Positions 1 to 9,504 of a DNA stretch of 64,000 nucleotides are shown here, piece by piece. The notes under the pieces are model-generated. The model was given only the letters and a program-made list of their open reading frames with translations. It had not been told where the DNA came from and did not search any database. The stretch covers positions 5,890,325 to 5,954,324 of the forward strand of contig NZ_UPHU01000001.1 of the NCBI RefSeq assembly GCF_900566075.1, in the 5' to 3' direction. Origin of the DNA: Mycobacterium pseudokansasii (lineage in GTDB: Bacteria > Actinomycetota > Actinomycetes > Mycobacteriales > Mycobacteriaceae). A program made the position numbers and the translations under genes. Position 1 is the first letter of the stretch. Each line of letters starts with the position of its first letter.

Positions 1-2
1 AA

Positions 3-887
3 ATGGTGGTCCAATACTCCGGATCCGAACGCGCGCAATCGATTCTGGACAACCAGTTCTACCAGACCGTCGCCACATCGCTTGCCGGCACCCAGGAGTA
101 CATGGCCATGGAGAAGCTGGGTCAGCTCCTGGCCCAGGATCGCTGGGATCTGGTCGTGGTGGACACTCCGCCGTCACGCAACGCGCTGGACTTTCTGGAT
201 GCACCGAAACGCTTGGGCAGCTTCATGGATAGCCGGTTGTGGCGGCTGCTGCTGGCTCCGGGCAGGGGTATCGGCCGGTTGGTAACCGGTGTAATGGGTT
301 TGGCCATGAAGGCGATGTCTACTGTGCTCGGTTCGAAGATGCTGAGCGATGCCGCCGCATTCGTGCAATCACTCGACGCCACATTTGGGGGTTTCCGGGA
401 GAAGGCTGACCGAACTTATGCGTTGCTGAAACGACGCGGTACCCAGTTCGTGGTGGTGTCAGCGGCCGAGCCCGATGCGCTGCGCGAGGCGTCGTTCTTC
501 GTCGACCGGCTGACCGAAGAAGGCATGCCGCTGGCGGGGCTGGTGCTGAACCGCACTCACCCGATGCTGTGCGCGTTACCCGTCGAGCGGGCTATCGACG
601 CGACCGAGACGTTGGAGGAGGAGCACAGCGAGTCGGAGGCGGCGTCGCTGGCGGCAGCGGTGCTGCGGATTCATGCCGACCGCGGGCAGACGGCCAAGCG
701 CGAGATCCGGCTGCTGTCCCGGTTCACCGGGGCCAATCCACACGTGCCTGTCGTCGGAGTCCCGTCGCTGCCGTTCGACGTCTCCGACCTGGATGCGCTG
801 CGCGCGCTCGCCGACCAGATCGCCCCCGTCGGCGACGAAGCGGCCCGCACTGGGGGTACCGCCCGCCTGCGGGGCGCGGGCCGCTGA
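3..887 (+). CDS. ArsA-family (anion-transporting) ATPase, 3' part
   Basis: C-terminal part of an ArsA/GET3-like P-loop ATPase that matches the second gene of the mycobacterial pair Rv3679-Rv3680. The Walker A region lies before the window, so the gene is cut at its 5' end and the ATG at position 3 is probably internal. The segment [13 protein letters not shown] (about residue 54) is the ArsA switch-type aspartate motif after a VVV beta strand. The C-terminus ([20 protein letters not shown]) is typical of the family. In M. tuberculosis the pair precedes whiB4, as here. The cargo is not known from sequence. Family call is firm; function is inference. Confidence 0.85.
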   Translation: MVVQYSGSERAQSILDNQFYQTVATSLAGTQEYMAMEKLGQLLAQDRWDLVVVDTPPSRNALDFLDAPKRLGSFMDSRLWRLLLAPGRGIGRLVTGVMGLAMKAMSTVLGSKMLSDAAAFVQSLDATFGGFREKADRTYALLKRRGTQFVVVSAAEPDALREASFFVDRLTEEGMPLAGLVLNRTHPMLCALPVERAIDATETLEEEHSESEAASLAAAVLRIHADRGQTAKREIRLLSRFTGANPHVPVVGVPSLPFDVSDLDALRALADQIAPVGDEAARTGGTARLRGAGR

Positions 888-1195
888 CTGGGGCTTGGGC
901 ACAGCGGCATCGAGCGTGTGCTGAAGGTGTCGACCGTGAACGCCGGGCGCGGTCACGCCGGATTCTTCCGCCCCAGCCACACGCTGGACGCGGTCGAATC
1001 ACACTCGGCGTCGAACAATCGCGAAACCGGCCCCCACCGCGCCGAACAACGATACAGTGAGAAGGCCGCACTATTGCGCATGCGCCAGTTCCCGTTGGAC
1101 ACAAGGCAATTAGAGCCAGCGACACCGACTCAGTAACAAAATCGTAATAAGGAACGGGAGGCCGGCCAGCTCGCCCGCACCCCTATCCGAGAGCC
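888..1195. other. Convergent intergenic region
   Basis: About 300 bases between the converging ArsA-like gene and whiB4. A 72-codon open frame on the + strand has no recognisable protein features, and I treat it as chance. I see no convincing RNA gene or strong terminator hairpin here. Confidence 0.4.
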
Positions 1196-1546
1196 TTAAC
1201 CGACGCTGCGACGCTTGCGCTTGTCGAGGTAGTCGGACCACGAGACCACCTCAGGATGCTGCTTGAGCAGTGCCCGGCGCTGGCGCTCGGTCATGCCACC
1301 CCACACCCCGAACTCGACCTTGTTGTCAAGCGCGTCGGCCGCGCATTCCTGCATCACCGGACAGTGACGGCAGATCACCGCGGCTTTGCGCTGTGCGGCT
1401 CCCCGGACGAACAGCTCGTCAGGGTCCGTCGCCCTGCACAGCGCCTTTGACACCCAGTTGATCCGTTCTTCCGCATCGGCACTGCGGAGAAGGTTTTGCG
1501 CCGACGTGAGGTTTGTCCTTCGAGCGGCCGGACGTGTTCCTGACAC
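1196..1546 (-). CDS. whiB4: WhiB4 redox-sensing Fe-S transcription regulator
   Basis: 116-residue WhiB-family protein, nearly identical to my memory of M. tuberculosis WhiB4 (Rv3681c). The four [4Fe-4S] ligands are Cys37, Cys59, Cys62 and Cys68 (CRHCPVMQEC), followed by the family turn GVWGG and a basic C-terminus (KRKRRSVG) for DNA binding. I chose the GTG at 1544-1546 because it gives the usual N-terminus (SGTRPAARR) and has a GGGAGGAAGG ribosome binding site about 8 bases upstream. WhiB4 is an oxygen- and NO-responsive protein linked to antioxidant gene control and nucleoid condensation. It is divergent from ponA2. Confidence 0.97.
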   Translation of the reverse strand: MSGTRPAARRTNLTSAQNLLRSADAEERINWVSKALCRATDPDELFVRGAAQRKAAVICRHCPVMQECAADALDNKVEFGVWGGMTERQRRALLKQHPEVVSWSDYLDKRKRRSVG

Positions 1547-1907
1547 GAGCTGATCCCTTCCTCCCGGCCGCTGATCGCGACCGCCCTCCTCGGGTACCAG
1601 CCGATGTTGCGACCTAAGACACACTGTGCACATCGGTGTTACCTGAATCTCACTGCGCTTATAAGTTAGGTGGTCAGGTGGCAATTGCGCAACAGTCTGA
1701 TAACGCTTTTTTTGGGACGCCCGTCCCGACTTCTGCCGATCGGCCGGGGGAAAAGCACCCCCTCGGTTCCCGATTAGGTCCCTGACCTGTGACGCACGCG
1801 CAAAATAATCGCCGGGGCGCCGACGGCGCCGCCGTCAGCGCTTTCCTAAGAATTTTTTTCAGTCTCACGGCGCGGGGCCGTGACAAGGGGCCGCTACTGT
1901 AGTACGC
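1547..1907. promoter_or_regulatory. whiB4/ponA2 divergent control region; leaderless ponA2 promoter
   Basis: The 361 bases between two divergent genes hold no credible gene. On the ponA2 side a -10-like TACTGT lies at 1895-1900, with seven bases before the ATG at 1908, the spacing of mycobacterial leaderless transcripts. A perfect 7-bp inverted repeat (TCACGGC at 1865-1871, GCCGTGA at 1877-1883) covers the place expected for a -35 element, so it may be an operator. On the whiB4 side a strong ribosome binding site lies just upstream of the GTG. The assignments are by inspection only. Confidence 0.5.
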
Positions 1908-4322
1908 ATGTCCGATCGCCCCCCGGTGGCGCTTACCCTGCTGAAGCTCGCGGGGTGTTGCGTGTTGGCCAGCGTCGTGGCCACGGCACTGATGTTCCCC
2001 TTCGCAGGCGGGCTCGGGCTGATGTCCAATCGCGCTTCTGAGGTAGTGGCCAACGGCTCGGCTCAACTCCTTCAGGGGGAGGTTCCGGCCGTGTCGACGA
2101 TGGTCGACGCCAAGGGCAACACCATCGCGTGGCTGTACTCGCAGCGCCGGTTCGAGGTGCCCTCCGACAAGATCGCCAACACCATGAAGCTGGCGATCGT
2201 CTCCATCGAGGACAAGCGCTTCGCCGACCACAACGGCGTCGACTGGAAAGGCACCCTCACCGGACTCGCCGGCTATGCCTCCGGGGACCTGGATACTCGC
2301 GGCGGTTCCACCATCGAGCAGCAGTACGTCAAGAACTACCAATTGCTGGTCACCGCCCAAACCGACGCCGAGAAACGGGCAGCCGTCGAGACCACTCCGG
2401 CGCGCAAACTGCGCGAGATCCGGATGGCGCTCACCCTGGACAAGACCTTCACCAAACCCGAGATCCTGACCCGCTACCTGAACCTGGTGTCGTTCGGCAA
2501 CAACTCTTTCGGCGTGCAGGACGCGGCGCAGACCTACTTCGGCATCAACGCCTCGGATCTGAATTGGCAGCAGGCGGCGCTGCTGGCGGGCATGGTGCAG
2601 TCGACCAGCACACTGAACCCCTACACCAACCCCGAGGGCGCGCTGGCCCGGCGCAACCTGGTCCTCGACACGATGATCGAGAACATCCCACAAGAGGCCG
2701 ACGCTCTGCGTGCCGCCAAGGCGCAGCCGCTGGGAGTCTTGCCGCAACCCAACGAGTTACCCCGCGGCTGTATCGCCGCCGGCGACCGCGCCTTCTTCTG
2801 CGACTACGTCCAGGAGTACCTGTCCCGCGCGGGGATCAGCAAAGACCAGCTGGCCAAGGGCGGCTACCTCATCCGCACCACGCTGGACCCCGACGTCCAG
2901 GTCCCGGTCAAGGCGGCGGTCGACAAATTCGCTCCCCCGAGCCTGGCCGGCATCTCCAGCGTGATGAGCGTCATCGCACCGGGCAAGGACTCACACAAGG
3001 TGCTGGCGATGGCCAGCAACCGCAAGTACGGCCTGGATACCGAAGCCGGTGAAACCATGCGACCCCAGCCGTTCTCACTCGTCGGCGACGGCGCGGGATC
3101 CATTTTCAAGATCTTCACCACGGCCGCCGCGCTCGACATGGGTATGGGCATCAACGCCCAACTCGACGTGCCGCCCCGATTCCAGGCCAAAGGGCTGGGC
3201 AGCGGCGGAGCCAAAGGCTGCCCCAAGGACACCTGGTGCGTGATCAACGCCGGCAATTACCGCGGATCGATGAACGTGACCGACGCGCTGGCCACCTCCC
3301 CCAACACCGCCTTCGCCAAGCTGATCTCGCAGGTCGGAGTGAGCCGCACCGTCGACATGGCGATCAAGCTGGGCCTGCGGTCCTACGCCAATCCTGGCAC
3401 TGCGCGCGACTACAACCCCGACAGCAACGAGAGCCTGGCCGACTTCGTCAAACGCCAGAACATCGGGTCGTTCACCCTGGGCCCCATCGAGGTCAACGCG
3501 CTGGAGCTGTCCAACGTCGCGGCCACACTGGCCTCGGGCGGCGTGTGGTGCCCACCGAACCCGATCGACAAGCTGATCGACCGCAACGGCAACCAGGTTT
3601 CCGTCACCACCGAGACCTGCGAGCAAGTGGTGCCCGAAGGGCTGGCCAATACCCTTGCCAACGCGATGAGCAAGGACGCCGTGGGCAGCGGCACCGCGGC
3701 GGGCTCGGCCGGTGCGGCGGGCTGGGACCTGCCCATGTCGGGTAAGACGGGCACCACCGAAGCCCACCGGTCGTCGGGCTTCGTGGGTTTCACCAACCGC
3801 TATGCGGCGGCGAACTACATCTACGACGACTCGACGTCGCCGACCGATCTGTGTTCCGGCCCACTGCGCCATTGCGGCAACGGTGACCTCTACGGTGGCA
3901 ACGAGCCGGCCCGGACGTGGTTCACCGCCATGAAGCCGATCGCCACCAGCTTCGGTGAGGTGCATTTGCCGCCCACCGATCCGCGGTACGTCGAAGGCTC
4001 GGCAGCCTCCCGGGTGCCGAGCGTGGCCGGGCTGGATGTGGACCAGGCGCGCCAGCGTCTGCGGGACGCCGGTTTCCAGGTCGCCGACCAGCCCAACGCA
4101 GTCAACAGCACCGCGAAGTACGGCGAAGTGGTCGGAACCTCGCCCAGCGGCCAGACCATCCCTGGTTCGATCATCACGATTCAGATCAGCAACGGGATCC
4201 CGCCGCCACCGCCGCCGCCACCGGAGGACGGGCCACCCGCCCCGATCGGTTCGCAGGTCATCGAGATCCCCGGGTTGCCGCCGATCACCATTCCGCTGCT
4301 GGCGCCGCCGCCGCCTCCGTAG
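1908..4322 (+). CDS. ponA2: PonA2 bifunctional class A penicillin-binding protein with PASTA domain
   Basis: 804-residue peptidoglycan synthase, co-linear with mycobacterial PonA2 (Rv3682). Order: short cytoplasmic tail, membrane anchor at about residues 12-32, GT51 glycosyltransferase domain with catalytic Glu101 (SIEDKRF), transpeptidase domain with SIFK (Ser398) and KTG (613-615), then one PASTA repeat at about 700-765 and a proline-rich tail. It polymerises and cross-links peptidoglycan outside the membrane. In mycobacteria PonA2 is needed for stress and stationary-phase survival rather than growth. The gene looks intact. Its ATG probably coincides with the transcription start. Confidence 0.98.
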   Translation: MSDRPPVALTLLKLAGCCVLASVVATALMFPFAGGLGLMSNRASEVVANGSAQLLQGEVPAVSTMVDAKGNTIAWLYSQRRFEVPSDKIANTMKLAIVSIEDKRFADHNGVDWKGTLTGLAGYASGDLDTRGGSTIEQQYVKNYQLLVTAQTDAEKRAAVETTPARKLREIRMALTLDKTFTKPEILTRYLNLVSFGNNSFGVQDAAQTYFGINASDLNWQQAALLAGMVQSTSTLNPYTNPEGALARRNLVLDTMIENIPQEADALRAAKAQPLGVLPQPNELPRGCIAAGDRAFFCDYVQEYLSRAGISKDQLAKGGYLIRTTLDPDVQVPVKAAVDKFAPPSLAGISSVMSVIAPGKDSHKVLAMASNRKYGLDTEAGETMRPQPFSLVGDGAGSIFKIFTTAAALDMGMGINAQLDVPPRFQAKGLGSGGAKGCPKDTWCVINAGNYRGSMNVTDALATSPNTAFAKLISQVGVSRTVDMAIKLGLRSYANPGTARDYNPDSNESLADFVKRQNIGSFTLGPIEVNALELSNVAATLASGGVWCPPNPIDKLIDRNGNQVSVTTETCEQVVPEGLANTLANAMSKDAVGSGTAAGSAGAAGWDLPMSGKTGTTEAHRSSGFVGFTNRYAAANYIYDDSTSPTDLCSGPLRHCGNGDLYGGNEPARTWFTAMKPIATSFGEVHLPPTDPRYVEGSAASRVPSVAGLDVDQARQRLRDAGFQVADQPNAVNSTAKYGEVVGTSPSGQTIPGSIITIQISNGIPPPPPPPPEDGPPAPIGSQVIEIPGLPPITIPLLAPPPPP

Positions 4323-4390
4323 GCGCTTCGGCGAGCGCCAGTGACGTAGGAGACCAACAATCAGTCGCCGACCGGCAGTAGGCTGCCTGC

Positions 4391-5347
4391 ATGGCTGTTT
4401 CGCCCGTCCTGTTACGCACCGGTGCCGTCGCGTTCGGCTCGATCGTCGCCGGGATCGGTTACGCGGCGCTCATCGAACGCAACGCGTTCGTGCTTCGCGA
4501 GATCACCATGCCCGTGCTGAGTCCGGGCTCCACACCGCTGCGGGTCCTGCATATCAGCGATCTGCATATGCTGCCCGGCCAGCGCCGTAAACAGGCCTGG
4601 TTGCGCGAGCTGTCCAGCTGGGAACCCGACCTGGTGGTCAACACCGGCGACAATCTGGCCCATCCCAAGGCGGTGCCGGCGGTGGTGCAGGCCCTGGGCG
4701 ACCTGCTGCACCGGCCTGGCGTCTTCGTCTTCGGCAGCAACGACTACTTCGGGCCGCGCCTGAAGAACCCGGCCAATTACCTGATCAACCCGGGGCACCG
4801 GGTGCACGGCGAGCCGTTGCCCTGGCAGGATCTGCGGGCGGCGTTCACCGAGCGCGGCTGGCTCGACCTCACCCATAACCGTCGCGAGTTCGAAGTGGCG
4901 GGGCTGCACATCGTCGCAGCCGGCGTGGACGACCCCCACATCGATCGGGACCGCTACGACACGATCGCGGGCCCGGCGAGCCCGGTCGCGAACCTGCGGC
5001 TGGGACTGACCCACTCGCCGGAGCCCCGGGTGCTGGACCGCTTCGCTGCCGACGGCTATCAGCTGGTGATGGCCGGCCATACCCATGGCGGACAGCTGTG
5101 CCTGCCGTTCTACGGGGCGCTGGTCACCAACTGCGGGCTGGACCGGACGCGGGCCAAAGGAGCATCACAGTGGGGCGCGAACATGCGGCTGCATGTCTCC
5201 GCCGGCATCGGCACTTCGCCGTTTGCGCCGGTGCGGTTCTGCTGCCGGCCCGAAGCGACCCTGTTGACGTTGATCGCCAGCCCCATGGGCGGCCGGGACT
5301 CGAACAGGAACCTGGGCCGTTCGCAGCCCAGCATCTCGGTGCGTTGA
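4391..5347 (+). CDS. Membrane-anchored metallophosphoesterase (Rv3683-like)
   Basis: 318-residue calcineurin-like phosphoesterase. After a hydrophobic N-terminal segment come the metal-ligand motifs in order: DLH (HISDLHM), GDN (NTGDN), a variant of the GNHD motif (GSNDYFGP), and GHTHGG near the C-terminus. These ligate the two metal ions that activate water for phosphoester hydrolysis; the substrate is unknown. TAGGCT lies six bases upstream of the ATG and could be the -10 of a leaderless transcript. The TGA overlaps the TTG start of the next gene, so the two are translationally coupled. Confidence 0.9.
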   Translation: MAVSPVLLRTGAVAFGSIVAGIGYAALIERNAFVLREITMPVLSPGSTPLRVLHISDLHMLPGQRRKQAWLRELSSWEPDLVVNTGDNLAHPKAVPAVVQALGDLLHRPGVFVFGSNDYFGPRLKNPANYLINPGHRVHGEPLPWQDLRAAFTERGWLDLTHNRREFEVAGLHIVAAGVDDPHIDRDRYDTIAGPASPVANLRLGLTHSPEPRVLDRFAADGYQLVMAGHTHGGQLCLPFYGALVTNCGLDRTRAKGASQWGANMRLHVSAGIGTSPFAPVRFCCRPEATLLTLIASPMGGRDSNRNLGRSQPSISVR

Positions 5348-6489
5348 ACGACACAACCCGCATCGCCATCCGCAGCCTGTCCCGCGATTGGACAGACAAC
5401 GCGATCCGGCTGATCGAGGCGGATGCCCGGCGCAGCGCCGACACCCACCTGCTGCGCTATCCCCTGCCGTCGGCCTGGTGCGCCGACGCTGACGTCGCGC
5501 TGTATCTGAAGGACGAGACGACACACATCACCGGCAGCCTCAAACACCGGCTGGCGCGGTCGCTGTTCCTGTATGCGCTGTGCAACGGCTGGATCGGGGA
5601 GAACACGACGGTGGTCGAGGCGTCGTCGGGTTCGACGGCGGTGTCGGAGGCGTACTTCGCGTCCCTGCTGGGCCTGCCGTTCGTCGCGGTGATGCCGGCG
5701 GCGACCAGCGCCGCCAAGGTGGCGCTGATCGAAGCGCAAGGCGGCCGTTGCCATTTCGTGGAGAATTCCAGTCAGGTCTACGCCGAGGCGGAACGCGTCG
5801 CGGCCGAGACCGGCGGGCACTACCTGGACCAGTTCACCAATGCCGAGCGCGCCACCGACTGGCGTGGCAACAACAACATCGCCGAGTCGATCTACGCGCA
5901 GATGCTCGAGGAGCGGCACCCTGTCCCGGACTGGATCGTGGTCGGCGCCGGAACCGGCGGAACCTGCGCGACGATCGGGCGCTACATCCGCTATCGGCGG
6001 CACGCGACCCGGTTGTGTGTCGTGGACCCGGAGAATTCGGCGTTCTTCCCCGCATACGCCGAAGGTCGGTCCGACGTCGTGATGTCCGCGTCGTCGCGGA
6101 TCGAGGGCATCGGCCGGCCGCGGGTCGAGCCGTCGTTTCTGCCCAGTGTGGTCGACCGCATGGTGTCGGTTCCCGACGCCGCGTCGATTGCGGCCGCCCG
6201 CCACGTCAGCACCGTGCTCGGACGCCGGGTGGGGCCGTCCACGGGCACCAACCTGTGGGGAGCGTTCGGCTTGCTCGCCGAGATGGTCGTCGACGGGCGC
6301 AGCGGCTCGGTGGTCACCTTGCTCGCCGACAGCGGCGACCGCTACGCCGACACCTACTTCGACGACGACTGGGTCGGTGCGCAGGGGCTGGATCCGAGCG
6401 GTCCGGCCCGGGCCTTGGTCGAGTTCGAACGCTCCTGCACGTGGGACCCTGAGCCGGCGGTTTGGCGAGTCGACGGCCCGGTGCGATAG
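5344..6489 (+). CDS. PLP-dependent cysteine synthase/cystathionine beta-synthase family enzyme (Rv3684-like)
   Basis: Fold-type II PLP enzyme. The PLP lysine is in TGSLKHRL, the phosphate/substrate loop is EASSGSTA, and a glycine-rich PLP-phosphate site is GAGTGGT. Members act on O-acetylserine or related amino acids, but this subgroup (Rv3684) is not a proven cysteine synthase. The start is uncertain: TTG at 5344 overlaps the upstream stop and gives 381 residues, longer than the roughly 346 I recall for H37Rv, so a start further in is possible. It ends just before tRNA-Pro. Confidence 0.88.
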   Translation: MNDTTRIAIRSLSRDWTDNAIRLIEADARRSADTHLLRYPLPSAWCADADVALYLKDETTHITGSLKHRLARSLFLYALCNGWIGENTTVVEASSGSTAVSEAYFASLLGLPFVAVMPAATSAAKVALIEAQGGRCHFVENSSQVYAEAERVAAETGGHYLDQFTNAERATDWRGNNNIAESIYAQMLEERHPVPDWIVVGAGTGGTCATIGRYIRYRRHATRLCVVDPENSAFFPAYAEGRSDVVMSASSRIEGIGRPRVEPSFLPSVVDRMVSVPDAASIAAARHVSTVLGRRVGPSTGTNLWGAFGLLAEMVVDGRSGSVVTLLADSGDRYADTYFDDDWVGAQGLDPSGPARALVEFERSCTWDPEPAVWRVDGPVR

Positions 6490-6506
6490 GCTGTCGTGGC
6501 TTCAAG

Positions 6507-6580
<74 letters not shown>

Positions 6581-6599
6581 CTGCAATAACTTGACCTCT

Positions 6600-6826
6600 G
6601 ACCTGCAGGTACGGGGTCGGGCCTTGTCGCATTCAAGAGCCGGAACCGGCATCCGTCCGCAGTAGATTCGCGCAATGTCCGCACCGCCGCGTCCAGAGTG
6701 TCCACAACCGCCTCAAGATCATCGGGGAAGAGGTCGGCGCGTGTGTCGAGGGTCAGGGCAGCACTCTTGTGCTCGAGCATCATCTGGACGGCCTTGACGT
6801 TCGCCCCGGCCGAGACCGCCGCTTGT
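6600..6826 (-). pseudogene. Tyrosine-recombinase (phage integrase) C-terminal remnant
   Basis: The minus-strand translation contains AVSAGANVKAVQMMLEH and then ALTLDTRADLFPDDLEAV. These correspond to the C-terminus of actinobacterial integrases (usual form: ANVKAVQRMLGH...TLDTYADLF). The residue that should be the catalytic tyrosine is Arg (codon CGC). The conserved HxLRH box expected upstream is absent, because the frame loses similarity above about 6826. The relic abuts tRNA-Pro, the normal place for an integrase gene. Confidence 0.82.
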
Positions 6827-6844
6827 CGACACCGCCACTATCAC

Positions 6845-7147
6845 TATCGAACAATGCCGCCCGGCCACCGGATCCGCAGCGCCTCCTCCGCCAACCGGAA
6901 ATCCACCGGATCAGCATCAAACCGCCACCAACTCTCGGTGGCTGCACACCAGCCGGGCCTCATCGGCCCGATGGAGAAATCGTTGGCCCAGGTCCCGTGT
7001 ACGCCTTGGAACGTGACCGTGATTGCATCCGGACCGTGGGAAGCGACCGCCGAGGCGGTCACGGCTCCGGCAGCAGACCTGCCACCCGCACGCCTGGCTT
7101 CAGATCCTCCAGACGAGCTGGGCCAGGGGGCCTCGTTGCTCAGTCAT
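6845..7147 (-). pseudogene. DEAD/SNF2-type helicase N-terminal remnant
   Basis: The minus strand reads LEDLKPGVRVAGLLPEP, meets a stop, and continues in another frame as ITVTFQGVHG...WWRFDADPVDFRLAEEALRIRW. These match, in order, the N-terminal region of large actinobacterial helicases of the DUF3883/SNF2 type (general form DLKPG..V.GL, then W.FDADG..FRLVSEA.RI). At least one frameshift lies near 7060, and another may lie near 7125 after the ATG at 7147. The ATPase domain is missing. It is a fossil of a longer element. Confidence 0.6.
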
Positions 7148-7786
7148 CGATTCCACTCGGTGTAGACGGCCATGCGTGGAGGGTACGAGACGAGTGCGAC
7201 GGCACATGGTGCCGACTGCCCGTGCGACCCGTGTGCCCACCTCGACGTTCGTGTCGCTCCTCACCGCAGGAAGCGAACAAGGCCGCTCAAGAACTCGAAA
7301 GGCTTCCCCAGCAAGTCTCGCCCGATCGAGACCACCGACACCTGGCTCGTGTTCCGAATCGAAGTAGACCGAATGCGCAAGGATATTGTCCCGAATGGCG
7401 TTCCACTGACCTCTCGACGGAATTCCATCCGGGCCACGAATCAGTCCATGAGCCTTACCTATCGAGGGCTCGTCAACTTCGTCGGCGATCACGCCCAACC
7501 CAGGGCGTACACAGCCCGCCTCGAACCGCGCAACACCATGGGTCTGCCAATTACTACACAGATTCCGCGTCTTCAGGCGGAATCGGCGTATCAGGCTGTC
7601 GATGTAAATCGATAATCCATCGGGTTCCCCTTTGATACTGAATGCCGCGGGGCCGGGCCGGAAAAGTCCCGTTATCGGGTCACGAGTTTTGAGGTATGGA
7701 GGTTTGGCCGGTATACGGCGATAGAGTAACTCCGTGTCGAGGAACTGATCGTCGTCATAGTTGCCAATCGACCCCGTCCTGATCAC
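7100..7786 (-). CDS. Hypothetical protein, third gene of TIGR04255-type set
   Basis: Open for 228 codons from an ATG at 7784-7786. The first 100 or so residues look like real protein (YRRIPAKPPYLK, PAAFSIKGEPDGLSIYIDSL); the C-terminal third is arginine-rich and runs into the helicase relic, so the end may be a read-through of a truncated gene. I recognise a pattern, an RRIP-type motif then an AAF...DGLSI block, in small proteins that accompany TIGR04255 genes in actinobacteria. Their function is unknown. It follows the second gene by 6 bases. Confidence 0.5.
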   Translation of the reverse strand: MIRTGSIGNYDDDQFLDTELLYRRIPAKPPYLKTRDPITGLFRPGPAAFSIKGEPDGLSIYIDSLIRRFRLKTRNLCSNWQTHGVARFEAGCVRPGLGVIADEVDEPSIGKAHGLIRGPDGIPSRGQWNAIRDNILAHSVYFDSEHEPGVGGLDRARLAGEAFRVLERPCSLPAVRSDTNVEVGTRVARAVGTMCRRTRLVPSTHGRLHRVESMTEQRGPLAQLVWRI

Positions 7787-7792
7787 GCGAGG

Positions 7793-8305
7793 TCAACGAA
7801 CAATGCTACGCCAGTTAGGACTCTGACGCTCCACTTCCTTCGAGAAGTGATTCAGTTGGTATTGCAGCTCGATCAATGGTAATTCAGTACCTTCACCTGA
7901 AAATGACCGCCCCGCAATACTTCTCGCGGACCACCAGTAGCCGGAATACGGGTAGATCTCAATGGTTATCGCCATATTCAAGGAGGCCCAGTAGAAGATC
8001 AGCCCACCGCCCTCGGGAGCAATGGTCGCGTCCACTGTGTTCGATTTGAAGAGAAACCTGATCAGCTCCTTGCCCCGCGCCGCGACTGCTGCGTCGATCC
8101 GTCGGTCGGCGGCCAATTGATCAATCGCAGCGTATCCACGCTCGGCCGCATCATCGAGACCTCGGCGATTCTCTGGGCAATTCGGCCATGCGTTCGCCTC
8201 CGGACTCGACAGCTGCCGAACAGCACGGAACCCCAATCGCACGTCAGTATCAGGAGCTGGTTGCAGCCAGCCAGCGTCGACAACAGTCACGACTGAACCT
8301 CCCAC
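7793..8305 (-). CDS. Hypothetical protein, second gene of TIGR04255-type set
   Basis: 170-residue protein with no catalytic motif I can name. It has an N-terminal part rich in charged helices and a central segment (ATIAPEGGGLIFYWASLNMAITIEIYP) that reads as two beta strands. The same layout occurs in small proteins beside TIGR04255 genes. Its start overlaps the end of the upstream gene by about 19 bases, so they are coupled. The first residues could belong to a later start. Function unknown. Confidence 0.55.
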   Translation of the reverse strand: MGGSVVTVVDAGWLQPAPDTDVRLGFRAVRQLSSPEANAWPNCPENRRGLDDAAERGYAAIDQLAADRRIDAAVAARGKELIRFLFKSNTVDATIAPEGGGLIFYWASLNMAITIEIYPYSGYWWSARSIAGRSFSGEGTELPLIELQYQLNHFSKEVERQSPNWRSIVR

Positions 8306-9101
8306 TCCTTCTTCATCGCGTCACTAAAACAGGCTTCAAATGTCTGGTTCTCCAGTCGATGAGCTGCGTCCATGAGCCTGCGCGCTACCACCCTGGGATC
8401 ACCAGACGCGATTTGCGAATCTTCAGCAGGTACCGCAACCACAGTAATATCGAGTTCGGATCGCTGGATCTTGCCCTCGTCCATGTGCACCCACACACCG
8501 CGCTTCACGCCGTCGTCCTCGTCAACACGGTACACACGAAAGCCGACGTGTTCCGCGTCATCCAACTGTTCGTCCGGTCCTATCGATGGGGACCATCCAG
8601 TCACGTAGCCGATCATCCAGTTCCGTCCGCCGATACCTTCCAAAGAATTGGAGTAGTAGCACTGGCAGCCTTCCACCTCCACTGAATCGCCAGAGATGTC
8701 GTCGACGACGGTTACGAACTCGGCGAACCGATCGATCAACTCGTCCGCGAGGCTGGGGTAGCCAGGGTACTGGTTCCCAGCACCCTCGACGTCAAACCTC
8801 CACGTCAGAGAGAGCTGATCGAACTGGAAGGCAATGTCCGGGACAGCGAGCTATTGGCCAAATGCAGCGCTGGCATCGGCCACGAGGCGGAGAAAGGGTC
8901 GGTCTGCGGAAGCAGCCCGCCAGGTCTGTACTTCGGGGGCGATTGCTTTAGGCCGGGATACCCGTCAGCCCACTTGTCGCGAAGCTGTGTCACCAGGTTG
9001 ACATCTAAGTCAAGCGGCTTGATGTAGACGGTGAAGACCGTCATCCGAACCGGAGGGCGTGCGTACTGCACATTTTCCCCGGTAGCCGCCATGCTGACCA
9101 T
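8287..9101 (-). pseudogene. TIGR04255-family protein, frameshifted
   Basis: Two same-strand frames form one protein. The first (from about 9101) has YARPPVRMTVFTVYIKPLD and QLRDKWADGYPGLKQSPP, the N-terminal signature of the sporadically distributed TIGR04255 family. The second continues from about 8850 with DIAFQFDQLSLTWRFDVEG...YPGYPSLADELIDRFAEF, the family's middle region, and runs to 8287. The joining point, near the TAG at 8851-8853, needs a small frame correction, so there is an indel or a sequencing error. A TTG at 8737-8739 could restart the C-terminal half. The function of the family is unknown. Confidence 0.65.
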
Positions 9102-9450
9102 GATTGCATAAACGCACTATGAGCAGGCGTTGTGCCTTATACGGCGGAAAACGTGTCCAGGGCCTCCCCGGCGGCCACTTCTAGGACGTCGTCGTCATCC
9201 TGAGTGACGCTCAACAACAGATCCGCCAGGGGAGTTCAATCCGCGATAAGGCTCACCAGCCCGTCAGCTTGTCGGCGTCCCGAGTGGGAGGTCCGAGTGA
9301 GTGCCTTTATCTACTCCGTCCGCAGTGCGTCCGTAGTACTTTCGGTTGCAATCCGTCCCACTCAACTTTGTCAACGCAAGAACAACCAGGTCAATCAGTA
9401 TTTTCATCAGCAGCCAACGGCGCTGCTAACTGTCGTTTGTGCAAGTTGCC

Positions 9451-9491
9451 TCGTTCGGGAGAGGCCGTGGGTTCAAATCCCGCCACCCCGA
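9451..9491 (+). repeat. Partial duplicate of tRNA-Pro 3' half (attR-like)
   Basis: Bases 9461-9491 repeat 6550-6580 of tRNA-Pro with a single G-to-A change in the T loop. The repeat extends left to 9451 apart from a missing CGAA. The copy cannot fold into a tRNA because the 5' half is gone. It marks the right edge of the islet, with the tRNA itself as the left edge. Confidence 0.9.
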
Positions 9492-9504
9492 CCCATTGCG
9501 ACAC

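Larger units (their letters stand above)
6581..9491. mobile_element. Decayed 2.9-kb islet integrated at tRNA-Pro
   Basis: Bounded on the left by intact tRNA-Pro and on the right by a partial copy of its 3' half. Inside are a tyrosine-recombinase C-terminus right against the tRNA, a broken helicase N-terminus and a three-gene set headed by a TIGR04255-like protein, all on the minus strand. Base composition is visibly more AT-rich than the flanks. In H37Rv, from memory, tRNA-Pro is followed directly by the cyp137 region, so this block is an insertion. The broken integrase means it can no longer mobilise itself. Confidence 0.85.

Noticed and set aside
918..1136. 72-residue + strand gene downstream of the ArsA-like gene
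   Set aside because: No ribosome binding site, odd composition and no family motif; probably chance in high-GC DNA.
9439..9491. A second functional tRNA-Pro
   Set aside because: Only the 3' half is present, four anticodon-stem bases are missing and there is no 5' acceptor or D arm.
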